Notes: generated by a model from the letters alone, not told the origin. DNA of 64,000 nt from Opisthocomus hoazin (GCF_030867145.1 NC_134416.1:20899514-20963513), one strand, 5' to 3'. Shown: positions 1 through 14,073, numbered from the stretch's first letter. Translations and numbers: made by a program.

Positions 1-1399
1 TATACATCTATTCTTTTCTTCCAAACCTCCTTGCATGTCAAACGAGCTATTCAGCTTTCAGCATGCAGACACCCAACCTTGTTATCGCATTTCCTTTTCG
101 TGTTAATGTATGAAACCATAAAACATTTCTTTTCTGTGGGGTGGAAAGCTGAAGTACACTAATCTACAAATAATTACTATGGTTGGGAACTGTTGTTTGG
201 TATCACTTTCATCTTCTTTGGACAATATCAGAAAAATCTTAACATGCCAAGCAAATAAGGATTTATTCGTAATCTCATCTCTCTCCAGAGTCTGGCAAAA
301 ATCTACAACAAACTACATGATTTAAAAAAACAAAAACATTCTCTTATTCCCCCCTAAGGAATTAGCTAGAAGTTGTCTAGACACACACCTTAGTTTTCTC
401 GCAACTTAGCTCTCCAACTATAATTTATGTCCACATAGGGAAATGATTTAGTTAAGGGTCAACCTGCTAAAGTAGAGAAAAGGCATGAGTAGAAATGAGC
501 AAAAGGAATAAATAACTGGATAATTAATGTCTGTTTTCAAAATTGTCCTTAGCACTTGATGTTGTGGAAACCTAGAAGGTTTGTCTACAGAGTCCTAAGA
601 ACAGGAATACAGACATAAGAAGATACGACAACACTTGCCTTAGTTTGAATGCAAAGGCTGTGAAAAGGAGGGAAATCAGCTACTTTGTGCTTGGACATGT
701 CCACAGTTAAGGAAAAAAATCTCAGGAAAACTGAACATGAGGCTTTCTGAAGTTTCCTCAACATGTACCATTAATTCCTTAAGTAACGGTAGAGCTATTT
801 GAATGGTCATGCATGAAGAAAATGCATTATTATCTATAACTACGGTGTTAATAAGAATAAACTTGGTTACGACTACCAAGATTTTATTTGGTAAGGAAGA
901 AAAATGGCTTTCTTACATTCATAATTTGAAATTCATCTAGATAAGTGTCTGAACTCATCACTAAAACCCACCAATTCCAAAAATCTTATTATTGGCACAT
1001 CTTATTTTTGCAGAGATGTTGCCATTACAGGACATAAAATATATGGGACAGACAGATGCTGTTGTACTAGTAACAGAGCAGTAGTTTATAAAAGATTACT
1101 TACAGTCAAAGCACATAAATGAATTTGCAGATCAGCTCTTAACACAGAATATCTATTACAGGTAATAATATATCTACAGTATCACTGTCTAAGCAAGACA
1201 GCATCAGATGCCATGATGTGACATACTAAGATAGGTCTAAAAAGTTGCAAAACTAGGAGACAGAATATGTGGGATTGCTCAAATATATAATTATGAGACA
1301 TCACTTCACAGACAATTCTGAGACTACATTTTTAGACACCGTAAATGGAGCAGCTAGGCTGAGAAGACAGCCAAAAAGAAGCAATACCATTCCCCAGAA
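1..1399. other. No recognised feature
   Basis: AT-rich unique sequence. The one open frame (676-879, minus) is short and resembles nothing I know. Confidence 0.7.
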
Positions 1400-2400
1400 G
1401 TTCTAAAGGAAATCAATTAACTGCCATGTGTAACCATGCGCTTAAAAACATCTCATTATCAAGCGTAAAAAGTAGTAAACGTGATGACAATTTTTAAAAA
1501 GGGCTCTGGGAACTCCAAAGAAGTAAATGTGAATTTGTACCAGGCAAATTCTCAGAAAGTGTAATAAACAGTAGAATTAAAAAGTTGATACATGGACAAA
1601 AATATCTTGAGGAAGAATCAACATAGCTTTTTAAAGAGAATCCATACCTCACAAATGCATCAGAGAAAAATCTGTTTGGTATTATCTGCTAGGATCTCCA
1701 GAAAGCATTCAACAGGGCTGTTCACCAAAGCCAGTTACAGGCAATAAGCTGTCATGAAGTAAGAGAGAAAGTCCTCATGTGAATAAAGATCTGCTTTAAA
1801 CCTATAAAACAAAGGTAAGACAAAAGTAAGAATAAGTTACCTTTTTTCATCAGTGGAAGGAGGATAACAACAGGATCCCCCATACATCTTTGTGAAGGTT
1901 TGTACTGTTCAACATGCTCAAAAATGATCTGGAAAATGGAACAAATAGTTAAGTGACACACTTTTCTAATGCCACTAAGTTATTCAGGGCTCTAACAGTA
2001 ACAGTCCATGGGAATGGGGAAACAGCAGAAGGACCTCATGATAGTAAGCAATAACACATGAAAATCAGTCTAGATAAAATAATGTACATTGAGAAAAATC
2101 ATCTTACCTTTATATTTTCCTACATTGTAGGATTCTGATTTACCTATCACTACTCAAGAAAAAGATCCTCGTGTTTTAGCAACACTTATGAAAACCTGAG
2201 CTCAGTAGAGGGCAAAAACCACACAGAGTGTTAAAAAGTGTAGAAATAGAAATAATATAGAACACATTATTATAAATCCAAGGTACATCTTGTGTTGTTT
2301 TGGCCCCTCTCTGTTCTTCACTTTGGAATGCGTAGAGCAGAATTAGAGAAGGATGAAAAGGACAATGAAGGATGGAGAAGCAGATGCTCAACTTCTCCTG
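1400..2400 (+). mobile_element. Ancient CR1 (L3-like) LINE fossil, reverse transcriptase region
   Basis: Despite heavy decay, the order of blocks follows an old amniote CR1 ORF2. There is an AATTTTTAAAAAGGGCTC block at about 1489, an ACCAGGCAAATT block at 1538, a TTTTTAAAGAGAA block near 1630, a CTCCAGAAAGCATTCAACA block near 1694 (decayed FQKAFD motif), a TGTTCAACAT...AATGATCTGGAAAA block near 1905-1938, and an ACTCAAGAAAAAGATC block near 2152. A GAATTAGAGAAGG block near 2339 marks a late part of the ORF. All frames are broken. The ends are approximate, and the match is to consensus sequence as I remember it. Confidence 0.65.
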
Positions 2401-4217
2401 TAGGTGCTTTAATCCAAACTCTAGCTTCTTAAAATTCCCATTCAGAGAGTGCTGGTTCATAGAGATGCCTAAGGTCTACAGATGCCTAAGTTTTAACCTG
2501 TAAAGGCACCCTGAGTACAAACAGATCTGCTCTTGGTCTGTCCAGACTTGCCTAAATGGTACCATGCTAGAGCAAGCCAAGGTATGAAGGCTCCTTAGCT
2601 CCACCATGAGCCACAGTCATACTGCTGCAGATTTTGCACACATGCCAAATATTATGGGCACTCGAAGAGCTCATGCACCAGTCCAGGTCCTGAGTCAAAT
2701 AAGAAAGAAATGGTATAGCTTCCATACATTCTGCCATTGAACTCCACCTTCAACAAGCTGTGAAGAGATACAAATGTTCATCAGTCATCTCTCAGCACAA
2801 TGAGTGTGTTTCAGTCCCTCTCAATGAAATTACTCCATTCTCTCAAATTAACTAAATATAGGAAACAATAATGTTAACAGCACCAAATACCAACATGAGG
2901 CTACTAGGTCAGCACCACAGGTCCTAAGCTTTCCTGTGTGTCTATCTTTTGAAAGTGGGAATAAGCCTCTAAATTACTCATAAAATTCTATACAAACCAC
3001 ATAATGTAACAGCAGGTGGCACTGCCATGTCAAAACTTGTACAATCATCTTGTGTTCATATTTAATCAGGTTTTATTCATAGATAATGGAATGGAAAAGT
3101 GAGTGACATGCAAATTTGCACAGAATAATTAAATATGATTTGCTAAATATTCTTCTTCGTCTTTGATTAACCATTGGAGTCTTGCAATGTTCTAATCCTG
3201 GATCTGAACTATTACATTTGCCAATACACTTTGCACTGATTCCTTTTGCCCCTGTTCAGCTATCATGGCAGTTGTACTTCCCAGTAGAAATAAGCTGAAG
3301 CATACATAATTATTTCTTTTAAAACTGCTCATCATCACATAGCTAATAAGACAACCAAACTGAAATCTCCTCTCCTTTCACATACAGTGCTATCTGTGAA
3401 AGCTGTAATGACAAAGGAAAAACAGCTTTTGCTATAACTTAAATGAAGCAGCTTCTTACTGAAAGATTTACCAAATGGCTGGAAATAATCAGACACTTCA
3501 TGAATGAGGAGCTGAAGCAGTCTGGCCATTCTGAAGCACCAATATCTATGGCCATAACAGTTCATATGTGGAAGTGTCAGCTATAACCACCTCTGGAAAA
3601 GACCCCAAAACACATCCTGCCTGTTTGATATCTGTGAGATGCTTCTGAGTGTTTCTGCCCTTTACATTTGCAATGCAAGCTGATTGATACATGTTTTTCA
3701 AGCCCCTTATTCCCACACTGAGGCTAAATTTCTAAAGTACAAACACCTCACAAGTCACTGGGCCATGCGCTGGATAACTAACTACAGGTCATGATTACGA
3801 AGCCTAAGCTAACTATCAGAAGATCAACTGTCTGTTTAACTGCCTGTTCCTCTCTGCCGTGCAAAACTTTTCCATTTACATTGATCACAAGGTAGGCTTC
3901 AAAGCAGACTCTGCCTTCTCAGGGTAGGTGATGGACTATAATCCTGAAGACAAAAACAGTCTATCAGAGATGAGAGCTCTTCCTCCACAGATATATCCTG
4001 GCCCCAGGGAAGGTTTTCAGATCAAAAATGTATTTCCAAATCAAAAGTATGAGATCCCTGGATGGGAATGGAGGATGTGTTGGTCTATTTTTTATCAAAC
4101 TGAACTTACAAAATCTCAGTTTCATTCTGAGTCAAACATTCATAAAGCATGAAACAGAGGATGTTACATCAGCATGTATTTGTAAATCTGACTGTGATTG
4201 TGACTCCTTCCTTGTAC

Positions 4218-4390
4218 CATCACCACAGAGCGGGGCACCACTCCAGCCTGCACCATGAGGCACCGTGAAGCAGGGCACCAGACACCACATCCTCCACCAC
4301 AATGCACTACCAAAGAGCAGGGCATCACTTCACCATTTCCTCCACCACGAGGCACCATGCAAACACCACAGCAGGGCCCATCAGGCTGCT
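4218..4390. repeat. Degenerate GC-rich minisatellite, about 3.5 units of 45-55 bp
   Basis: Successive units start with GAGCGGGGCACCA, GCAGGGCACCAGA, GAGCAGGGCATCA and GCAGGGCCCATCA, and contain CCTCCACCACNANGCAC-type blocks. The block is markedly richer in CAC/CACC than its surroundings. The open frame across it on the minus strand (4164-4454) is a by-product of the repeat. Confidence 0.7.
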
Positions 4391-5514
4391 GAGGAGTGCC
4401 AGGCAAACTAAGTGAAAAGGCACCACTGCAACTCTGCATGTTATGATATTTCATAAAACCTTAAAGGGTCCTTGAAAATTTTCAAAGCAGAAAGCCCAGG
4501 GTGAGTCACCTCTTTCTCCTCTTTGAGGCAATGCATTGACTGCCACTTGGTTTGGTGATAGGAGAGTAGCTGAAGAAGCCTGACACACCATCCTCTCCCC
4601 CTCACCCTCCAAACCTGTCTCCAGTGAGGACAGACATGGACTAAACTAATGCAAGGCCTTCAAATTCCATGAGATCATTTAAGAAGCATGTCTTTAAACA
4701 CTAAATAGTTTATTTTAATTCTGTCTTTGGGGTTTGGATTGTGAATAAAAGAACAACATGTTCTTAACAAACGTGAAAGCCAAGACTTCGATTTTACTTT
4801 GTATTACAATAAAAAAATTAGATTATTGTCTAACATCACAGGAGTTCTGGAGACAAGACTTTCCAGAAAACAGGAAAATAATATGAGATATAAATAATGG
4901 TAGAACTTGAAGTAGGGATTCATAATAAATGGGTGATTATCCATAAATGGAGTTAGAGGGAATCTCATGCCAGAGGAAAATTTAATACAGAAACATTATC
5001 TTTTGCCTGCATTGGAAAATATAGATTAATAAAAATAAAATTCAAAGTTATCTCAGTATTGAAATACTGTGTCTTACTGAAATATTTGAATCTGATAATG
5101 TAAAAATGTATTTGTGTTTATAGCTGAAAAGCCAAGTTTGTGAATTATCTTGGCTTTTTGGTATAATATCCTATGGTTTTATTGCAGGGATCAAATTACA
5201 AAAGATAAGGCCAGATCCAGCCCCAGTCTAGATCAGGGCCCCTGTGCAGCAGCACATACTATGTGCCTCAGAAGGCCAAAATAGCAGAGCACAGCTCCCC
5301 TCTGCTCCAAGGCAACTCCACCCCAGTGCAGGAAACTGAGGGGGAGGTAGGGACTCTCATTTTAATAAAACAGTGACATTCTCCCATCAGGAATCAATCT
5401 TCTTGTTGCTAGATGTGTTCCAGCTAGGCCTAGCTCTCTTCAGCTGCATCTCCAGGTTCATTATCATGATTCTGCTAGCATCCAGAACGTGGAATGAAGC
5501 GCAACAAACTGAAT

Positions 5515-5588
5515 CTGAGCAGAGGGGTTGGACCATATGACCTCCAGAGGTCTCTTCCAACCTCAATCATCCTGAGATTCTGTCATTC
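5515..5588 (+). mobile_element. CR1 3'-end fragment
   Basis: GGGGTTGGACCATATGACC, then AGGTCTCTTCCAACC and a final GATTCTGTCATT, match the last bases of CR1. Only about 75 bp remain, consistent with extreme 5' truncation or decay. Confidence 0.75.
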
Positions 5589-8013
5589 CAACTGTTGTCT
5601 AATCAAGATTTGCTAAATTAGATGAACAGATATCAGTGGCCTGCTTACAAAAAGCAAGTAAACTTTGGTGCCCTTTTCAAGCAATTCAGTTACATTAATT
5701 TCCCTAGGCTCTCTCTGTAGTTGATGTGTTATCCCTCCTCCCTGTCTACCTTAAGAAATCTAGAGAGATGCTGTTCAAGCCAGATGTGAGGGTGCAAGGA
5801 CATGGTGCAGAGTTTCTTGGCAATTGCCTCGGTTTCTGGGCTGTTCAGCATCCCATATGAATATGCTGCCTGTGGAAAAGCAGTACAGGCAAAACTCCCT
5901 GTTTCTAAGAAATGGAGTGCACATGCCATTAGCGGTACACATGTTGACGCGCAAGTGGTGCACACATGGAAAATGTCCTTGCTGGATCTCCCATGGGAAG
6001 GCCAAATCCGATGTACGCTGCTGAGATCTGTAGCTCACAGCTTCAGACAATTGTTCATCTTCTTTTAGTGAGGATCAAGTCTCTTTCTAGCACTTTCAAA
6101 ACTTGTTTTGTACCAAACCTCCTCTCAGAAGTAGGAAGTACAGGACTACATAGAAAACCCAGGAAAACAAGCCTTCTAACTTAACTACTTAAGCTAACTA
6201 CTTAAGTCTGTAAAGCTAGGTCCCCTAAAATCCACTTCATGTGGTTTCAAGAGTTTGATTTTTAGAATATGTTCTAAGCTATTCTGCTGCTATGCAAGAT
6301 TAAATTGTAGTAAAAAAAAAAAAAAATGTTCAATTTAAATTTAAGATAAATTAAATTCAAGCCCATGCTGCTTTAAATTCTTCAAAGGGCCTATAAACTA
6401 TTTAGGTGAAACAGCAGAAATAATTATTTACCATCAGCAAGACCTTTACTTCAAGTATTAGCAAGCCATGTTCCCAGATGCATAAAAGAAATGCCTCAAG
6501 CCAAAGAAGCTTATTCTAATTTATTCCACCTTGTTCCAATTTATTCCAACCAAGAATCAGTCCCAGTACCTTTAAACTTGTTCATACTACCTTTGTCTCC
6601 CAATTATGTTTCAGTGCACTTATTACGGCATAACTATCTAGTTAGGTGATATATTTAACATTTTAGCATATTTTTCCCTTTGACAACTTTGGAAAACACA
6701 GGAATATTCTTTTTCTCTTCCGTGCTCCAAAACTTGTACTGCCATGATGCTCCTTGCACTCTGAATCTTACCACAATGCTAAAACAGTTGAGGGTTATAA
6801 CCAATCTTGTAATATGTGAGAGCAAGCCATTTGGCCTGTTTCTGATTTCTTTTCCACCAGTATATTTTAGATATCACTTCAGTGAAATCAAGAGTCACTG
6901 AGGTCTTCAAGAGGAGAAACAGAAGATATAGGTCAGAAAAACAAAAAGAGCATTTTCATGTAACTTTTCCTGCATGCTGTATTATAAGAATACATTAATC
7001 ATTCACTAGGTGGGGCTGATACCTCACAACCAAGAAAAAGACTGTACACAGCTGAAAGGAATTGCTTCCGTAAAAGTAATGCTTTCTTTTCAAGGAAAAT
7101 GTTTGGGTAGGGTAAAATTAATAATTAACCTTAGATGAGATTTTTTTGAGGTTTCACTTTCTATATATGAAATTTTTCTCTTTTAACTGTAAAGTATTTT
7201 AATTCTTTTAACACGGATATTTTGGGCTTAACTTACTTTTTTTAAATGCAGGTGTCTACTGCCATTTGATATTCCTAAGGGTATCCAAAATATCTGCTTA
7301 GGACTAGTAGATGTGATGCAAAACCTACAAAAGAGCCATGCTTCCCAAAGGAAGCAAGTGGAGGTCAATAAGCAGAGCCACATTTGTACATGCAAGGTGG
7401 TATGAGATAGATACAGGTAAGTGACATTATGTCAAGAAGCAGCTGAGCTGAATATGATGTGTCATGTGTAGGAAAACAACAACTGGGAAAAATTATTTGA
7501 GAATGACCCTTCTCAGACCTATCCAGATTATAAACCCTCATCCGGACGATTTGAAAGCTTATTTGGAAAACAGGGAGGAGCCCTTCTTTAAAAGTCACAT
7601 AGAACATCCTAAGTAAAGGCCAGAGAGAAAATTTTCTATGAACCACTTTCCAGAAAAATGCCTTGGTTTAGATTTAGCTAATGACATCCTACCTCGAGAC
7701 TCCAGCCAGGCAGCTAGGATTTAGCCATATACCCCAGCTTGAGCCATGGAAAGGGAACAGTGAAGCAAACAAGCAGCAGAGGTTTCCCTCATGCAGAGGC
7801 AGATTCTATCCCAGAGCAGCTAAAAGGGGCTGGCAGTTGTATCGTGTTGCTGAAGCAGCTCAAAGCACTCAGCTCCGATGAATGAATTGAGCCCTGAGTC
7901 ACTGATGTTGTGGAAGTCATTAAAATAGCAAGAAAGGGGCAGGAAGGAGTTGATTCACACAGTTCAGTACAGTTATTAAACCTGATGATCTCAGGACATA
8001 AATTCAGGAAGAG

Positions 8014-8036
8014 AAGGCAAGGCAAGGCAAGGCAAG
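8014..8036 (+). repeat. Short (AAGGC)n tandem repeat
   Basis: Four to five exact copies of AAGGC in an AG-rich stretch. Confidence 0.85.
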
Positions 8037-11000
8037 AAGATGAGAGTTGACACAGAAAAGGGGACACAAAACCTGATATAGGGTGCACCCACTGGCTAGT
8101 TTTAAATTTTTCATGCAGAAAGGAACGTGAAAATAAAATAAAAACTAAACCTTAAGACAATACTTGTTCCACAAATCACAGAAATCTAGTTAAAACTGAT
8201 GAAGTGAATTCACAGAGAATTCATAGCTCAGTAGCCTTTGCTCAATATTTCTGGCATTTATTTTTAAAACATTTTTACACATTAACAAAAAGTTATTCCT
8301 ACTATAAATGATCAAGTAAAACACCAACAAAAACGCATACATTTAATTATGCTTTCAAAGGAAAATCAAAAGGCATTATTTTACAGAATAACATCCCAAA
8401 TATTCATCAAGCACACAATCTCTTTGACTAGGATTATTATATATTTTTGATTAGGCTTATTATATATGTTCAGTTACGGAAAAGCCTATGTATGTGCTTG
8501 AGTTTCAGGCTTCTCCCTCAAACAACTGAGATTATTTGCGTGCTACAGTTATGCATTTTTTTTCTTGCTAAGAAGTTCTACAGCATTCTTAGATGGAAGT
8601 CGTTTTGTTGGGAATTTTTCCATTGAGTCAGAAATTGAGAGCTATTGAGGGCAGCAGCATGATTAAGGCAAATGGAAATAAGACAGAATGCAAATGAAAG
8701 AAATTACAGAGACAAACCAGTAGTACAGGAAAGAGAAGCAAACAATATAGCCAAGAGTCTTTCAGGCTTTCCACCATTCCATTTAGACAAAACCTCAGTA
8801 CAGCACAAATGGGGTTACTGAAGAGCAGATTTGGATATTACAATAGATTACCCTGTCTTTCTGGATTCTAATTCCCTTTCAGATGTCAGCAAGACTGTAG
8901 TCTTTTATGATTGCTCATGGTTATTTACAGTTTTATTGACATTTAAGGTTATTACTGCTATAATATGCATTATTACTAATGGTCTGTATTACAGTAGTGT
9001 CTGGAGGGGAATTTAACTGTATTTGCCTCATGCAAGCTAAGAACAAGGTTTCACTTTCAGTGCTCTGAATACCAACCTTAGTTCAAGACACAGAAAAAAA
9101 AAGACCAAGGGAAGGAGAGACGACTTCCTCTCTGCAGCAGTGAAGGGAGTATGTGCTCACACAACCATTGTCTGGGCCCTGTCAACGTCTTTTGAATCAA
9201 AAGAAAATCACTCATTCACTTAAGTGGGCATTTAACCAAGCTTAACATACGCAATTACCAGACAGAGATCTTGAAAAGTTTAGAAATTTAGTTTAAATGC
9301 ATTATAAACATACAAGATCTGGCTAACAAGTTTCAGATCAAGATAAACCTTCAACGAAATCAATACATTTCCTTCCACATCCACCCCCCTAAAGACCCTC
9401 TAGTACTCCACCGACCTTAGAACCCTAAAAGTCAAAATACAGTGAAGAATTAGTCTGTGTTGCAAAATTCCTCCTGAAACTCTCTGTGGAACCCCAAACC
9501 CAAGCATTTAGCCACTTAGGACTGTTGTCTGTGAATTCATTATTAGCACTACCTAAGGAGACTTCCTGAAGTCTGATAGATTACGAATTCTCTCTTATTT
9601 GCAAATATTACATTTGATTGAAACTCTACCAAGTCTCATGCAGCCTGAAGAAAGGAGTGAAATCAATCAGCATGACCATCACCACTCCTAGGAAATTCTA
9701 TCTGACAACAATGAGAGATTTACAAAAATTGGAGACATTAAACAGATTTTTTCTGAAAGGCTCATACCCATAAACATACACCTACTGTCATCTATAAAAA
9801 CATTGCCTGCTGGAGTTTTTAATAAGTGAATACCAAAGATATTGACACTGAAGCTACTGTAATTGGAATGTTGCATACGAGAGGAGGAGTCAATACTAAC
9901 ATCTAGTTTCATAAATGTTTGAGGTGATTACTTTCATATACTTGCTTATATGCACATTGTTTCCTCTTGCTACATGCATTCAACCAAATCAAGAAAAAGT
10001 TAGTAATGCTATGTGGGAATCATCTGTGAGATGACTGATTCCTCACAGTAAAGCATACAATAAACAAGGGAGGTTTTGGCTATTGAACAGAAATTATCAT
10101 GATTGCTTATGATTGTTCAGATGTAATAAGATGCGACCATGTTATTTAGAATCCAGTCTTCTCTTAGAAAAAAAATTGTCATCAAACATCATTAGTCCCT
10201 ATGCCCACAGTCAGGTATGCATGCCACAGTGTATGAAATCAGGGAACTTCCAGTGAGTGTTCAGGTCGCGCTGTCGTCTATTTGAAAAACTTGGAAAATT
10301 TATTATGGCTAGTTAACAAGGTATTCTTTATGCAAATATGTCAGGCTGAAATTGAGGAACAAGGACTGTTTCTACCCACAGAAGCTTTCTCAGAACTGCA
10401 TTCCTAAAGCTCACCAGAGGACAAGGACTCCTTGCCCAGCACAAATAAACTCTAATGAATGAGCTAAGAAGTCAACAAACACGCTTTCCCTTCTGTGCAC
10501 CCAGAAGCAATGATGAATGTCTTCCCCAAGAAGTTCAGCCCTTTATCATGCAGTCCTGTATGACCCAGGTCCCTCTAAACATTCAGTCACCTGGAAGCAT
10601 GAGGTGTCCTGGGGTAGTACAGCTTAATTGCACATGGCAGCAATTAACTATAATCATTTCTTACTTTCATCATTTACATCATTTCACAGTGATGTTGTGA
10701 GGATTAACCAAATACTGCATTTCTAAAATTATTTGTGATGTCCAGAACAAGAGATGTTATTTCAAAAATACAAAGAATTTTCATAGTTATCAAAATAAGT
10801 GTGTGATACACTGGAAATAAACACTTGTGTTGGTAAGCAAGAATTAATAACTATACTGATTTAAGTAGTAACTAATTATTTTGTTTTTCCAAAACATAAA
10901 AAAATAGAAAAAAGCAAAAAACTCTAGAGTCAGATTTATCTGGGAAACCATAGACATCTACAATGTTGATACCTTATCTCAGATGTTGTCTAGCCTTCCC

Positions 11001-12403
11001 TTGCCATCAAGGGAGACAAATGGACCTGTGTAAGATGTGATTCATCCCATCCTAAAGCAGAGGTGTATGAAATGAATAATGAATTGCTTCTTTGAAGTTC
11101 CTATTTCTCTTCTTTGACTGAAGATGCTAAAGGTGACCGGCAGGACAAAGAAACCTCTGCTTTTCATAGGCAGACACAGTTGGTGAATTATGCAGTCAGT
11201 CACATACACAGGAAGTCAATTGACACATAACAGCCACTTAAGAACCACAATTCCTATTAGAAAAACAATTATTCTTCCTACAGGATATATGTGAGGCTAG
11301 CCAATACACCCAATATACCCATTTGTAAATTTAACACCTCTTAAACTACTTTGAATAAATGAAAAGGTAGTGAACAGTCACTTTACATACTAAGCCAAGT
11401 ACAGTTTTTTTGCATTATTAATTGAAGGAAATTATTCAGTACACAAAATGCAAACTATGGGATTGTGGGCTAAAGAAACCCCACTTAAAGTTAGCAGAGA
11501 ACGGCAGCAGAGATGAAGCTGCCAAGCACGTTTCTCTTCTGCACTGCATGAAATCATCTAAAGTTATTTCCATGGTGATGTTTTTTCCTGTATGAAGACA
11601 TGCCTGTTCTAGTTCTCCTGTTTGTTTTAAGATGCTCAGCTATTATGCCTGTTCAGTGCTGTAGATGGAATTATTAAATACACAGATGAATGGATTGGAT
11701 CTTTTAGTGCAGATATATAAGTTATTACAATAAACAAATTTTATGAATGACTCAATATTTTCATGTTGCCAGAGGTAACTGCACTGTTGATACTTTTCAG
11801 GTGTTATACAAATTCTTAACAAATAATGATTAGTTTTGCCTAAAATAATTATTTTCTCTACTAACAATTGCTCAGAGGTTGCTAACGATTTATATGTATA
11901 ATTAATATTTTTAATAGGCTTGCATTGATCATATCACTTTTAAAGAAGATATTCTTGCAGTTGGCTGTTATACTTTCTATCCTTTATAAGTGAGAAAAAT
12001 AAAGGCAAAATCAAAGCTTACAAAAAAAGGTTCATTCTGTTATTCATTATGCCACCAGTATATCATCATGTCTTGCATAACACAATGAAAATTCACAGAT
12101 TTTGAAGCCAATTTCTTTGAAGGGTAAGGACTTTATTTCCTGAGAGATATTTAAAGTTTAAAAGGAAATTGTCTTCCATTTCTGCTGAGATGTGCTATTG
12201 AGAAAATAACTAATAACAAATTCCTCAAAGAGCCTTCACTTCTGAAAATACTCAAAGATCGTCACTTAAAAGTGAAGGGTCAACCCCTTATTTCATGTAC
12301 AAATTAAAGGTTCTGTTTGTTTTCTTTTGCACACTTTACCATGGTATCGTAATACAGTTTTAATAATATTTTTACTATTATTTATTTACTATACTCAAAA
12401 TTA

Positions 12404-12657
12404 CACACAGAATGTTTGACATGGGAAGGGACCTCCAGAGGATATTTGCTCCATCCTACCTGCTCAAGCATGGCCAGTTGCCCAGGACCATGTTTAGATG
12501 TTTTATTAATACCTCCAAGAAGGGAGACTTGACAACCTCTCTAGTCAACCTAGTACAGTGCTCAGTCAGCCTCACAGTAAAAAAGTGTTCAGACAGAATC
12601 TCCTGCGTTTCAGTTTGTGCCCATTGCTTCTCGTTCCATCACTGGGCACCACCAGGA
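12404..12657 (-). mobile_element. CR1 3'-end fragment, antisense
   Basis: Read on the minus strand this is the final part of CR1. On the plus strand it shows CACAGAATG..., GGGAAGGGACCTCCAGAGG and a TCAGTTTGTGCCCATTGCTT block, which are complements of the 3' UTR and ORF2 end. It abuts directly a CR1 in the opposite orientation. Confidence 0.85.
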
Positions 12658-13625
12658 TGAGCACTGTTCACTATCTTTATTAATGACATAAATAGTGGGA
12701 TTGAGGGCACCCTCAGCAAGTTTGCAGATGACACCAAGCTGAGTGGCATGGCTGATATGCTAGAGCGAAGGGATATCATCCAGAGGGACCTTGACAGACT
12801 TGAGAACTGGGCCCATGTGAACCTCATGAGGTTCAACAACGCCAAGTGCAAGGTCCTCCACCTGGATCAGGGCAATCCCCAGTATCATTGCAGACTGGGG
12901 GATGAAGGAATTAAGAGCAGCCCTGCAGAAAAAGACTTGGGTATATTGGTGAATTAAAAATTAGGTAAGAGCTGACAATGTGCACTAGCAGCCCAGAAAG
13001 CCAGTTGCATCCTGGGCTGCACCAAAAGAAATGTCGCCAACAGGTCAAGGGAGGTGATTCTGCCCCTCTACTCTGCTTATGTGAGATCCCACCTGGAGTA
13101 TGGCATCCAACTATGGGGCCCTCAGCACAAAACAGACATGGACCTGCTCGAGCGGGTCCAGAGGAGGGCCTGGAAAATGTTCAGAAGGTTGGAACACTTC
13201 TATGCAAAAAAGCTGAGAGAGCTGGGGTTGTTTAGCCTGGAGAAGAAAAGGCTTCAGGAAGGCCTTATTGCAGCCTTGCAATATTTAAATGGGGCTTATA
13301 AGCAAGAAAGCCAGAGAACTTCTACCATGGACTGTAGTGATAGGAGCAGGGGTAAGAGTTTTAAACTAAAAGAGGAGAGATTTAGCTTAGATGTAAGGAA
13401 GACATTCTTTACGATAAAGGTTGCCCAGAGAAGTCGTGGATGCCCCCTCCCTGGAAGTGTTCAAGGCCAGGCTGGACAGGCCTTTGAGCAGCCTATCTAG
13501 TAAGAGATGCTTTTACAGCCTTCTCGTAAAAGATGTCCATGCCCACGGCAGGGAGATTGGACTAGATGAGCTTTAAAGGTTTCTTCCAACCTAAACCATG
13601 ATTCTATGGTTCTATGACTCTATGA
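12658..13625 (+). mobile_element. 5'-truncated CR1 LINE, sense, with ORF2 C-terminal remnants
   Basis: The sequence enters the reverse transcriptase at the [13 protein letters not shown] block (about 12680-12750) and runs to the 3' terminus with GATTCTATGGTTCTATGA near 13600-13625. Remnant frames at 12748-12957 (ending KDLGILVN) and 13054-13500 (LPLYSAYVRSHLEYGIQLW) belong to one original ORF now split by stops and shifts. The catalytic Asp pair survives in the fragment, but the fingers, palm start and endonuclease are absent, so the copy is dead. Confidence 0.9.
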
Positions 13626-14073
13626 AAAGAGCCTGCCTCTGTCCTGTTTTCACCCTTAGAAGAGACAAAGTCCCTGATTATATGATTTTTCTGTCTTGAA
13701 CTCCTCCCTTCCCAGCTATTCAACTATCTAAATAGAGGATTATCTTGAAGTTAGTCAACATAATACAGAAAGTGAAAGATATGCATAATTCTTTGCAAGA
13801 TCTTTCTGCTCAGAGGGTCTCTGAATTCACCTGCATACAGAGCTCTCTCCACAAAATGTAGCTTACAGAAGTGTTTTTTCTCATCATAAGAGAACAATGA
13901 AGAGTCATCAGAAAGTCAATGCTGTGTAAAAAAAAGGTAACAGCTGTACATTTGTTTTATGTTCTGAAGGGAAGAGTGGATATTACTTATTTCATATACT
14001 TGGTTTTACTAACCAAGTACAATGTTGCAGCAGTGCATCATGTTATCATATATAGTCTTCAGCATTCCTTCCT
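13626..14073. other. No recognised feature
   Basis: Unique sequence between the CR1 pair and the minus-strand LTR. Confidence 0.65.

Larger units (their letters stand above)
2401..12403. other. Intergenic, no gene recognised
   Basis: Apart from the minisatellite (4.2 kb), the CR1 tail (5.5 kb) and the AAGGC repeat (8.0 kb), I see only AT-rich unique sequence and a 14-15 base A-run near 6312. All open frames are under 100 codons, overlap one another on both strands, and lack recognisable domains. Confidence 0.65.

Noticed and set aside
12978..13500. Open frames of 85 and 148 codons that could be taken for genes
   Set aside because: They are CR1 ORF2 remnants, ending at the CR1 3' terminus.
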